Origin: Enterococcus raffinosus
Lineage (GTDB): Bacteria > Bacillota > Bacilli > Lactobacillales > Enterococcaceae
Direction of reading: 5' to 3'
Assembly: GCF_018917525.1 (NCBI RefSeq)
Contig: NZ_JAHLOS010000025.1
Span: 1 to 64,000 of the forward strand
DNA: 64,000 bases
Part shown: positions 14,952 to 22,354 of the stretch, in pieces
Layout of the letters: each line of letters begins with the position of its first letter
Position numbering within the stretch: position 1 is the stretch's first letter
Made by a program: the position numbers and the translations under genes
Notes under the pieces: model-generated
Told to the model about the DNA's origin: nothing
The model's database searches: none
The model's input: the letters and a program-made list of their open reading frames with translations, nothing else

Positions 14952-15581
14952 TTACTCTTGATAAAAAACGTTTTTAAGGTCTTCTAAATACTGTGTTAGC
15001 TTATCGGTGATGGCTTGGTAATCAATCTGTTCAGGATTTGTATTTTTCAATTCATCCAAAATCTCATTAGTAAAGCCGATGTTTCCCCAAAGAATCAATT
15101 GCTTACAGCGATCCACATTAAGTCCTGTTCGGAATTTTGTTTCATCAATCCCTTCAAATAAATCCTTTTCACAAGAAGAATGCTGTCGTTTAGCTAGGTC
15201 AGCTACTTTTTGATTGATCATCTCAGAGTTTTTTTCAATCTTTACATTCGTAAAATCAAGAATCCAAGGGTTTCGTTTCATCAAGTCAATTTGTAACGTG
15301 TAAGATTGCAGTAATCGATTAAAGACATCTTTTTCCTGCCAGTTCAATTTTGTCCAATAATCCTCAGCGATTGTTTTTTGACAATAATCCAATAAGAGCG
15401 AAAACAACTCCTCTTTGCTTTTTACATAGTGAAACATCAAGGCCTTCGACATTCCAGCCGCTTTTGCGATTCGATTCGTCGACGCTTCCTCATAGCAACG
15501 TTGGGAAAATTCCCGCAATCCCGCATTCAGAATTCGTTGAATCTTTGGATCAGTCGTATTAATTTCAGTCAAAGCGCTCAC
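14952..15581 (-). CDS. TetR/AcrR-family transcriptional regulator
   Basis: A 209-residue regulator with an N-terminal TetR helix-turn-helix (about 12-58, including TNRIAKAAGMSKALMFHYVK) and a helical ligand-binding domain. The start is GTG at 15581 or possibly TTG at 15572; AAGGAA fits the latter better. The promoter carries two copies of the pattern ACCTA-N-N-AGGT, so it probably represses itself and the downstream M23 and YdeI-like genes. The ligand is unknown. Confidence 0.88.
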   Translation of the reverse strand: MSALTEINTTDPKIQRILNAGLREFSQRCYEEASTNRIAKAAGMSKALMFHYVKSKEELFSLLLDYCQKTIAEDYWTKLNWQEKDVFNRLLQSYTLQIDLMKRNPWILDFTNVKIEKNSEMINQKVADLAKRQHSSCEKDLFEGIDETKFRTGLNVDRCKQLILWGNIGFTNEILDELKNTNPEQIDYQAITDKLTQYLEDLKNVFYQE

Positions 15582-15585
15582 TTCC

Positions 15586-15634
15586 TTACCTAGTAGGTTA
15601 ATTAGAGTGTAGCAGTATTTACCTATCAGGTCAA
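15586..15634 (-). promoter_or_regulatory. promoter of the TetR-M23 operon with two operator copies
   Basis: Minus strand TTGACC (15629-15634), 17-base spacer, TACACT (15606-15611). Near-palindromes ACCTATCAGGT (15621-15631) and ACCTAGTAGGT (15588-15598) flank the -10, one on the -35 and spacer and one in the leader. Confidence 0.75.
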
Positions 15635-15639
15635 TTTAA

Positions 15640-15677
15640 AAAAAGTAAAAAACCAATAACTGATTTCGTTATTGGTT
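15640..15677 (-). terminator. terminator of the VOC gene
   Basis: A 10-bp stem AACCAATAAC/GTTATTGGTT (15651-15660 with 15668-15677). On the minus strand it is followed by a long T-rich run. Confidence 0.8.
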
Positions 15678-15694
15678 CATAAAGAATTATTAAG

Positions 15695-16120
15695 CTATTT
15701 CATCGCTGAAATGATCCAAGTCACGCCGTATTTATCCTCCACACAGCCGCTGATACTGCTGTCATCGGGTGGGGGATTGCTGGCGATTGCTGCGACAACG
15801 GTTCCTTCATTGGATAGCTCCGAAAAGATATGTCTAGCCATAGCCTCTTCAGGTAAATGGGCCTGGATCGCGACATTTCCATTTTTTTCTATCGGTTCTG
15901 GATAATCTGCACCAGTGATGCCATCAAATTCGCTGATAGCAAGTCGCGCATGCATGACTTTGTTTTTTAGTTCTGTGGGAATTGGAAAATTAGGATTTTC
16001 AGGTATCTCATCGTATTTAGACATGTGTTGAATGTTGCCATTGAAGAGTTGGGCATACCATAAAAATGCTTCTTCGCATGCCCCATTAAAACGGATATAG
16101 GGTGAGAACATAAACTTCAA
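15695..16120 (-). CDS. VOC-family (PhnB-like) protein
   Basis: A 141-residue protein (or 138 if it starts at ATG 16111) of the vicinal-oxygen-chelate fold, PhnB-like type. The N-terminus MFSPYIRFNGACEEAFLWY and the closing DKYGVTWII are diagnostic. Such proteins often bind small molecules or metals and are annotated by resemblance to demethylubiquinone methyltransferase or glyoxalase; no reaction can be assigned. It is followed by its own terminator. Confidence 0.85.
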   Translation of the reverse strand: MKFMFSPYIRFNGACEEAFLWYAQLFNGNIQHMSKYDEIPENPNFPIPTELKNKVMHARLAISEFDGITGADYPEPIEKNGNVAIQAHLPEEAMARHIFSELSNEGTVVAAIASNPPPDDSSISGCVEDKYGVTWIISAMK

Positions 16121-16151
16121 CTACCTTTCTTCTTTACTTGAAAGTATACCT

Positions 16152-16967
16152 TTACAATTTATAGGGGTCATTGTAAAAAAGGGACATCTTTTCCATGTAT
16201 TTCTTAGGAGTGATCCCATAGATTGCGGTGAAGTCATGGATAAAATGAGCATAGTCATGATGGCCGGTCTCCTCAAATAGCAAGGACGTTTCGGGTTTGC
16301 TATTTAATAGATCAACAGCTCGCTTCATGCGGATGATTCGAGAACAGGTTTTAACCTTTGCTCCGGTATATTTCATAAATAAGCGATTCAATTGCTTTTC
16401 ACTGTAATACGTTTCCTTTGCCAAATCCTTTACACGAACACTTCCATCGCTCTTAAGAAGTTTTTCAAAAGCGATGCAAAACGCAGGATTCAATTCTATT
16501 TGATTTATTTTTTCCAAGAAAATTTGATCTAGTTTACTCGCCAATTCATGAATCGTTTTGGCAGTGTAATATGCTTCGGCTATTTGTTCATACAATGCCT
16601 GATTTAAATCTGCAAAGAGAAATCCTTTGTCTGCCAGGTGATGCTGATCAATGTTCAGAAAAGGATAAAGTCCAGACGCATGAAACTCTACTAAAAACAT
16701 AAAATCAAATTGTCGCGCATAGTCAGCGATCATCGTAGGTTTTGTGTTTACACCTCGAAGACCTGCGGTAAATTGACCGTTTTGAAAGGTACAAACGAGG
16801 GTTGAACTGATGGTGGGCAGGATTGTTTGCTGCTGGTGCATTTTGCTAGGATCAGTAAAAGTATAATTGGCAATATAGGGCCGCAGTAACGGATGGGGAG
16901 AAAGGATGATCATGTTGCCATTGATTATTGAAAATGAACTCTGATAGATATTTTCTTTATTTAGCAT
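16152..16967 (-). CDS. AraC-family transcriptional regulator
   Basis: A 271-residue regulator. The N-terminal ~150 residues match the DUF6597-type sensor (HPLLRPYIANYTF start). The C-terminal AraC HTH pair spans about 175-262, with VKDLAKETYYSEKQLNRLFMK-like first helices and the closing GITPKKYM. It lies between a VOC gene and a PadR gene on the same strand, 31 bases from the VOC frame, so it may control that gene. The inducer is unknown. Confidence 0.88.
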   Translation of the reverse strand: MLNKENIYQSSFSIINGNMIILSPHPLLRPYIANYTFTDPSKMHQQQTILPTISSTLVCTFQNGQFTAGLRGVNTKPTMIADYARQFDFMFLVEFHASGLYPFLNIDQHHLADKGFLFADLNQALYEQIAEAYYTAKTIHELASKLDQIFLEKINQIELNPAFCIAFEKLLKSDGSVRVKDLAKETYYSEKQLNRLFMKYTGAKVKTCSRIIRMKRAVDLLNSKPETSLLFEETGHHDYAHFIHDFTAIYGITPKKYMEKMSLFYNDPYKL

Positions 16968-16991
16968 AGATAGGTCCTCCGATTAGTATCC

Positions 16992-17516
16992 TCAAAATCC
17001 TTTCTTCACAGTAACAATCCATTCCTCAATGGCTTTAATCAAAACTAACTGCTGATGCATCACAGCTTTTCCAGTGGCAGGAATATCTGATTCAGCCTTG
17101 TTGGTTAGAAGGCTTTCTTCCAAGGTTGTTTTCATTTTTTGTACGTTAGCCTCAATGATACTGATGCAGGCCTTTTGATCTGCGGGGGAGAGACTGTCGA
17201 GGTTGAGAATCACGGCATTGAAATCTAGAAAAATATTGATAGGGCGGGCAGCGATACCCAGCATTAATTTCTCGAATTCAGTCTTGCCATTTTTGGTTAA
17301 TGAGTAGACGGCTTTTTCGGGCATCTTTCCATTTTTCTTCAGGGTGCTTTTGACGTAGCCTTGTTTTTCCAGCTGCAGCATCTTTTTATAGATTGTTGGC
17401 GTACTGACTTTTACCCATTGAGAAATGTTGCGGTATTCAATAAGTTTTTGGATATCATAGGCACTGAGAGATTCTTTTTTTAGAATTCCCAGAACAATCA
17501 AATCAATTGTTCGCAT
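16992..17516 (-). CDS. PadR-family transcriptional regulator
   Basis: A 174-residue regulator with an N-terminal PadR winged helix (LIVLGILKKESLSAYDIQKL) and a helical C-terminal dimerisation region. ATG 17516 follows AAGAAGGG at good spacing; longer starts run through the promoter. A perfect 8-bp inverted repeat ACTACTAT/ATAGTAGT lies over its own -10, indicating autorepression. No transporter is adjacent, so its wider target is not obvious; the AraC and VOC genes downstream are candidates. Confidence 0.87.
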   Translation of the reverse strand: MRTIDLIVLGILKKESLSAYDIQKLIEYRNISQWVKVSTPTIYKKMLQLEKQGYVKSTLKKNGKMPEKAVYSLTKNGKTEFEKLMLGIAARPINIFLDFNAVILNLDSLSPADQKACISIIEANVQKMKTTLEESLLTNKAESDIPATGKAVMHQQLVLIKAIEEWIVTVKKGF

Positions 17517-17577
17517 CGCTAAACCCTTCTTTCTATCCAGTTTTCTATTTAATCTATCTACGAGTGGTAGTAGAACG

Positions 17578-17619
17578 ACTACTATCATTTATAGTAGTTT
17601 GTTTTCGTTGTCACGTCAA
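17578..17619 (-). promoter_or_regulatory. promoter and operator of the padR-type gene
   Basis: Minus strand TTGACG (17614-17619), 17-base spacer, TACTAT (17591-17596). The inverted repeat ACTACTAT-N5-ATAGTAGT (17578-17598) covers the -10. Confidence 0.75.
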
Positions 17620-17752
17620 GTCTCGTTGACAGTAGACGAGACTGTTTATCAAAACGACAAGCTGGATTATTTCGACAAGAGGGCGAAGGTGACCGCAGAG
17701 TTTTCTCATTGTTACGAATAATCAATTTTTTTACAGATCATCAAGTTTCTGG

Positions 17753-17783
17753 GGGTTAACCCAAATTCTTTTCAGTATATAAT
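17753..17783 (+). promoter_or_regulatory. candidate promoter with GGGTTAACCC palindrome
   Basis: TATAAT at 17778-17783. A perfect 10-bp palindrome (17753-17762) covers the -35 position (GTTAAC). It would drive the small membrane peptide gene through a leader of about 130 bases. Confidence 0.4.
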
Positions 17784-17918
17784 CTAGATGTAAAGAAGGA
17801 CAGATTTGTACTGATTTATTCTTAAGGGTAAAAGCATTCGCTGAATGATTGACGGCATTTGAATCGAACGACTTTTTTGGACAATTATTACTTTGGAATG
17901 GGTAAGGAGGAAAAGGAT

Positions 17919-18059
17919 ATGCGTACAAAAGTATTGGCCCGTCAAAGAGGATGGGACCTTCGGCAGTCATTACGGGAGAAAATAGGAATTATTGTTTTTG
18001 GCTCACTTATTTTAGCAGCTGCTAATTTGCTGCGTATCGTGCTTCTTGTACTGCTGTAA
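17919..18059 (+). CDS. small single-pass membrane protein (46 aa)
   Basis: A 46-residue protein: a basic N-terminus (MRTKVLARQRGWDLRQ) and one strongly hydrophobic helix (about 24-46) reaching the C-terminus. AAGGAGG stands 8 bases before the ATG, the best ribosome site nearby, which is the main argument that it is real. A strong terminator follows. No family recognised. Being short, basic and membrane-spanning, it could be a regulatory peptide or a toxin-like peptide; there is no direct evidence for either. Confidence 0.6.
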   Translation: MRTKVLARQRGWDLRQSLREKIGIIVFGSLILAAANLLRIVLLVLL

Positions 18060-18107
18060 CGTTGTTTCATTTAGCAACAATCCATCTGGCTACTCAACCT
18101 TATTAAA

Positions 18108-18150
18108 AAAAGCGGCGCCTCTTTTGAAATGAAGAGGCGTCGCTTTCTTT
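18108..18150. terminator. strong bidirectional terminator
   Basis: A GC-rich stem AAGCGGCGCCTCTT/AAGAGGCGTCGCTT with flanking A and T runs, between the small membrane gene and the WxL operon, which converge. Confidence 0.9.
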
Positions 18151-19163
18151 TATTTTCCATCTATTTTCTTCTTCAAGTTCCTGTTTCGGTTATACATGAA
18201 GATTACGACGGCTAGTAATAGGATGATCACGGCAATCCCTGCCCAGATCCAAGGTGTTGTCTTGTCTTTTTCAAGTGAAACATCTTGATCATTGTAATCC
18301 TTGGCTTTTTCTTGATTAATGGTGAAGGTTGGACTGCCGGTCCATTTTTGGTCTCCGGAGCGTACGGTCATTTTGACGGTATAGGTTCCTGGAGAAAACT
18401 CGGTATTGTCCATTTGAATCAAGAAGGGCATGCGTGAACTTGGTGCTAAGGTTAACTTTTCTTTCTTATCTTTGGTGAGAGTTTTGCCATCCTTTTCGAC
18501 TTGATAATCAATGGCTACATTTTTGACGTAGGTTGATTTTTCATTGTCAACAGTCACGGTCACCGCATTGCGGTGATTGACCTGAAGGGCATTTGCTTGG
18601 GCGATTTTCAAATCTGGTTTTACCTCGTCTGTCTTATTTTGCAGCAAGACGGCGATCTCTCGTGAAAACACATTTTTGATATTGCCTTCGACTTTTTCGG
18701 TTGAAATTTGTTCGATGTAAAGGCCGCCAGCTAAGACTCCCTCAAATTCTTTGTCTGGCATCTTTACATCCAAATGGATATCCTTTGATTCCTTTGCTGC
18801 TAAATCAATAGCTTGGTCACTAAGCTTGACGTAGTCGGTGATATTGGGACCGAAATCACTCTCATCTTCATTCATCCCGGAGTATTCAACGACACCCAGA
18901 CTATTAGTGACCGCACGATTAAAGGCGGCCTTCAGCTTGATCGGCTGCTCTGTCCGATTAGTTAAGGTAACTGTTAGTCGCTCGGTTTCATTTGGTTGGT
19001 ACTGTAAATCGTAGTAAAGCTGTTCTTTTCCGATTTGATGCTCTGATGGGTGAATCACCGCAACAAAGCTATCCAATGACTCTCCATGAGCGACAACTGG
19101 TAAAAATGAAAAGGCTAGTACGAGGAACAGTCCTCGAATCAATGAAATGGGCTGCTTTAACAT
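18150..19163 (-). CDS. DUF916/DUF3324 surface protein of the WxL system
   Basis: A 337-residue cell-surface protein: signal peptide (about 1-27), DUF916 (peptidoglycan-binding, about 30-150), DUF3324 (host-binding, about 160-295), one C-terminal membrane helix (305-325) and a basic tail. These proteins act with WxL proteins in surface complexes. It is the last gene of a three-gene leftward operon. A 69-base hairpin separates it from the WxL gene and may lower its expression relative to that gene. Confidence 0.92.
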   Translation of the reverse strand: MLKQPISLIRGLFLVLAFSFLPVVAHGESLDSFVAVIHPSEHQIGKEQLYYDLQYQPNETERLTVTLTNRTEQPIKLKAAFNRAVTNSLGVVEYSGMNEDESDFGPNITDYVKLSDQAIDLAAKESKDIHLDVKMPDKEFEGVLAGGLYIEQISTEKVEGNIKNVFSREIAVLLQNKTDEVKPDLKIAQANALQVNHRNAVTVTVDNEKSTYVKNVAIDYQVEKDGKTLTKDKKEKLTLAPSSRMPFLIQMDNTEFSPGTYTVKMTVRSGDQKWTGSPTFTINQEKAKDYNDQDVSLEKDKTTPWIWAGIAVIILLLAVVIFMYNRNRNLKKKIDGK

Positions 19164-19245
19164 TTTTTGTCTCCTTCAATTGTATTTTCCGCGTAATGGA
19201 AGAGTCTCTCTCAATCGTTTCTTTCCCCTTTATTTATCAATCAAA

Positions 19246-19314
19246 GGGCAGAATCATGGTCTACAGCCTGGGATCGCCTTCACAGTAGGCGTGGCTGCAG
19301 TCGGGATTCTGCCC
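19246..19314 (-). promoter_or_regulatory. multi-stem hairpin between WxL and DUF916 genes
   Basis: GGGCAGAATC (19246-19255) pairs with GATTCTGCCC (19305-19314). Inside, CAGCC pairs with GGCTG and GCCT with AGGC. There is no real T run on the minus strand, so it looks more like an mRNA-stabilising or partial-termination structure than a full terminator. Confidence 0.6.
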
Positions 19315-19320
19315 GAGTTT

Positions 19321-19947
19321 TTAGCTTGGTGTTGATGAGAAGGTCCATACGACTGTTGTTTGGTATTGGGCCGCTGTCTTTGCCGTATTGGCGGGTACAT
19401 TCAAGGTAAATTTATTGATCGGCAAAGCAGTTTCGCCGGCTCCTTGATTGGCTTGTGCAGTGATGACGGAGTTTGTTTGACCAAGAACTAAGTCAATCGT
19501 GCTGTTATTGGCGATTCCATCACCTGTCGGTAGCGAGTTCACGTTGTTGGTAAGAGCTCCGACAGTAAAGGATAGGATCGCTCCAGAAAGTTCACTTTGC
19601 CCAGCCGTGAATTGTGTTGGCTGAGCGACCTTTACAGACCAGCCGCTACCAGCTGCCCCACGATTATCGCTGACAGCAACTTGTCCAGTTGTTACTGGAG
19701 AAGCTTGTTCACCATCAGAGGTAGCTGTCCAAGTTTCTGCTTGTGTTGTTTGGATCGGGTGCGAACCAAAGTTCAAGTTTGTAGGCAGAGACGCACTTGG
19801 ATCACCGGGTATTTGCGGATCAAAAGTGATGCCGCCAGATGTATAGTCAACGGTACCGGTGGTGTCGGCAGCGTGAGCGCCAGTTGCAAAGGTAAATAGG
19901 CTGCCGGCAAAAAGCGCGGCAATGAATAAGGCTGCTTGTTTTTTCAT
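19321..19947 (-). CDS. WxL-domain surface protein
   Basis: A 208-residue secreted protein: signal peptide ending near AHA (about 26), then a single WxL domain that binds peptidoglycan non-covalently. The domain shows SLPTNLNFGSHPIQ, the first W-motif as WSVKV (W-x-V rather than W-x-L) and the closing YQTTVVWTF. It overlaps the upstream anchor-like gene by ATGA. It probably forms a surface complex with the DUF916 protein and the small anchored protein. Confidence 0.92.
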   Translation of the reverse strand: MKKQAALFIAALFAGSLFTFATGAHAADTTGTVDYTSGGITFDPQIPGDPSASLPTNLNFGSHPIQTTQAETWTATSDGEQASPVTTGQVAVSDNRGAAGSGWSVKVAQPTQFTAGQSELSGAILSFTVGALTNNVNSLPTGDGIANNSTIDLVLGQTNSVITAQANQGAGETALPINKFTLNVPANTAKTAAQYQTTVVWTFSSTPS

Positions 19948-20315
19948 TCGTTTTTCCTCCTATTTTTGACGATTCGCCACCCTAAAAAAGCGATTGCGAG
20001 GATCAGTAATCCAATAATGACTAAAAAGATATTCCGTTGATCATTTGTGTGCAGAAATCGGGTAATGCCTGAGTGCTGCATGTTACTTCGATTACTGGAT
20101 GAAGCAGGTGTTTCTTTATGATTATCAACATCAGTCGTGCTGTTGCTTGTTACGCTAGTACTGTTCTGAGAGCTTGCGGTGGAACTGTCACTAGCAGCCG
20201 TACTGCTTTCGTAATAGTACTGAACCTTGCCGTTGGTAACGGCCGCTTCGCTCGTTGGAGAAGGGACAACGAAGAGTGACAGAAAAACCAAGAGGATTCC
20301 AATCTGTGTCTTCAA
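19944..20315 (-). CDS. small LPXTG-like wall protein with degenerate sorting motif
   Basis: A 123-residue protein in the position of the short LPXTG protein of WxL operons: signal peptide (1-24), Ser/Thr-rich stalk (about 36-80), hydrophobic helix (about 95-113) and basic tail (KNRRKNE). Where the sortase motif should be, the sequence reads FLHTNDQ rather than LPxTGxx, so Pro and Gly are both changed. It may be a membrane-anchored rather than sortase-anchored protein. Confidence 0.8.
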   Translation of the reverse strand: MKTQIGILLVFLSLFVVPSPTSEAAVTNGKVQYYYESSTAASDSSTASSQNSTSVTSNSTTDVDNHKETPASSSNRSNMQHSGITRFLHTNDQRNIFLVIIGLLILAIAFLGWRIVKNRRKNE

Positions 20316-20650
20316 TTGTCTCCCCCTTTCTTGGAAAAAATGTAGTGGCTCTTTTCTGCGCAGAAAAGAAAGTATTTCTTATGTCGGAATTATATAAGCT
20401 TATTAGAAAATAACGTTATAAGATTGCTCACAGAATTTTCACAGTTAAGCAAAATATTTTTAACTTTTTGACACACCAGCTTTAATTAAGGGAGAAGGTG
20501 TAGAAATAAAGGGCTTTTTTATTGGATTATCCAAGAAAGCATGGCAATTAAAAACAAATAAATGATCAATTTTTACCTGTCATCGATTATTTTCTTGCGA
20601 AGGAAATTTTTGAAGGGAGCAATCCAAGCGAGAATAAAGGGGGAGATAAA
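20316..20650. other. divergent control region between the two WxL transcription units
   Basis: 335 AT-rich bases. The notable item is a perfect 20-bp palindrome at 20350-20369. AT-rich -10-like words occur on both strands (for example TATATAAG near 20391), but no full promoter can be chosen. No coding frame. Confidence 0.45.
20350..20369. promoter_or_regulatory. perfect 20-bp palindrome, candidate operator
   Basis: TCTTTTCTGC followed directly by its reverse complement, located 35 bases upstream of the leftward WxL operon. Confidence 0.5.
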
Positions 20651-22024
20651 ATGACGAAAGAGCGGCTTCGTTTGTTTCATAAATGTTGGCTTATAGGACT
20701 AGCTATTTTTCTATTTCTAACCAGTTCGAATATCATTGTGAGTGCAGTGTCATTGGATTTATTTTCAAATACACAAGTGAGCAACAACAGCGGGACTACT
20801 TCAGCAGCACCCTATTTGAATGTTGCGAATAAGCCCGTGACTTTTACGATAAATGGAACAACAGCAATAGGCGCGACGGCGGGAAGGACAGGTGTGAAGT
20901 ATGTATTTGTCAATGTACCGGCGCAATTAGCTGGTAAGGTTCAAAAGGACGGAAACGCCACTGTAGATACCACAGTCACGGTACTGGCTTCTGACATCAA
21001 GGCTGCAACAGGAACGGTTTTGGAATTAGTAACATCATTGACCGGATTACTGACAACCTTGGGATTGGGTACGCTAGTGACAAATCTTAACAGTGCGGTT
21101 ACGGCATTGAATAAGGAAGACTTCGGGCGGCAGGTCTTCCTATCTCCGGAGGAACAGTATTCGTCAACTCTATTAAGAGCGGATATTAGCCAAGGGCTGC
21201 TGCCAATCATAACGAATGCATTGATCTTACGTTTACAGGCCATACAAACAATCGTTCAGGGAATCACTCCTGTTCCTTTAATCAATGTAGTTTTAAATAA
21301 CCTTTTAACTGCTTTGACGAATACGATTAGTACCCTTGGCAATGCGAATTCGACAGTTAGCAAAAATTTAGTAGCGGCTTCCATTTTAGGGTCAACGAGC
21401 GTTTCGTTTCCGACATTGGTCTCTAGCCCTACAGGATTGACGCAAGATTATACGGCTGTTGTACGGGGCGGGATTTTTCAAACAGATAATTTTGATGTCC
21501 AGCTGTTAAGCAACTATGGCGGTAACACAAATCTTTATTTCGCCGCTGGAAGCCTGACGATGAAGAATGAATTATTGCCAAGCAGTTTGAACTTCGGCAG
21601 TCATCCGGTTCAAACGAAAGTTGATGAAACATGGAATGCCTATATTGGAGGAAATAGTGCCAATCCGCTGCAAACAGGAACGATCCGAATTGATGATACT
21701 CGAACTACAGCAAAAGCCTGGCAGCTGAAACTTGCACAAACAAATTCTTGGGTAAGCGGGCAGAAGAATTTAGCTAACGCTCGGCTAGATATCGTCTTAG
21801 GTGGAGTAAATAGCAGCTTTCAGAATTATTTTTCCATCTCAAATCAGACAGTCCATATGCTCCCCAGCAATCAAGTGACCTTATTTTCTTTGAGCGCCAC
21901 TACGGATCCCGGCTATTTTGAGATGCCGCTTAATCAATTTCAACTTTTTGTTCCTAAAAATACCCCAAAACAAACGGGAACTTATCAAACCACTCTGCAG
22001 TGGACCATTTCCAATACACCATAA
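20651..22024 (+). CDS. large WxL-domain surface protein
   Basis: A 457-residue secreted protein. Signal peptide about 1-35, a long Ser/Thr/Asn/Leu-rich central region (40-310) with no recognised domain, and a C-terminal WxL domain (about 310-457) with SSLNFGSHPVQ, the canonical WQLKL motif and the closing YQTTLQWTI. It is divergent from the WxL/DUF916 operon and the likely larger partner or adhesin. AAAGGGGGAG precedes the ATG. A terminator follows. Confidence 0.92.
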   Translation: MTKERLRLFHKCWLIGLAIFLFLTSSNIIVSAVSLDLFSNTQVSNNSGTTSAAPYLNVANKPVTFTINGTTAIGATAGRTGVKYVFVNVPAQLAGKVQKDGNATVDTTVTVLASDIKAATGTVLELVTSLTGLLTTLGLGTLVTNLNSAVTALNKEDFGRQVFLSPEEQYSSTLLRADISQGLLPIITNALILRLQAIQTIVQGITPVPLINVVLNNLLTALTNTISTLGNANSTVSKNLVAASILGSTSVSFPTLVSSPTGLTQDYTAVVRGGIFQTDNFDVQLLSNYGGNTNLYFAAGSLTMKNELLPSSLNFGSHPVQTKVDETWNAYIGGNSANPLQTGTIRIDDTRTTAKAWQLKLAQTNSWVSGQKNLANARLDIVLGGVNSSFQNYFSISNQTVHMLPSNQVTLFSLSATTDPGYFEMPLNQFQLFVPKNTPKQTGTYQTTLQWTISNTP

Positions 22025-22040
22025 GTGATAAGCGATTAAA

Positions 22041-22069
22041 AGTGCCTAAGAAATTAGGCGCTTTTTTTT
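22041..22069 (+). terminator. terminator of the large WxL gene
   Basis: AGTGCCTAA pairs with TTAGGCGCT (one G-T), loop GAAA, eight T. Confidence 0.85.
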
Positions 22070-22074
22070 GTGAG

Positions 22075-22172
22075 TTTGTGAAAACTAATTACATTTGTTT
22101 TTCACTGTGCTATCATAAACGTATAAGTATACTGATAAAATCGATACTGAAGTTTGTGAATCATTTTGTGAA
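22075..22172 (+). promoter_or_regulatory. candidate control region of the rnf operon
   Basis: A candidate promoter TTTTCA (22099-22104), 17 bases, TATAAG (22122-22127) leaves a leader of about 220 bases. TTTGTGAA occurs at 22075, 22153 and 22165. GTGAAAA (22078-22084) and TTTTCAC (22099-22105) form an inverted repeat reaching into the -35. The remaining leader up to 22350 shows nothing I recognise. Confidence 0.4.
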
Positions 22173-22354
22173 AAATTTTTTCGGATTAAACAAATGAACG
22201 TTTAAAACCAAGCCAGCTACAGGTTCAGCTTCACTGTTTCGGCATTTTTCTTCTATTATTTATTTGGAATAAGAATAAGCCTGCTGGTGTATGAAATGTT
22301 GCAAAATGAAGAGTAAGCCCAATGATTTTGTTGGACCACAGGGGAGGTTTGTCT

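Noticed and set aside
22000-22197. 65-codon frame at the end of the large WxL gene
   Set aside because: It overlaps the WxL stop and the terminator hairpin and lacks a ribosome site.
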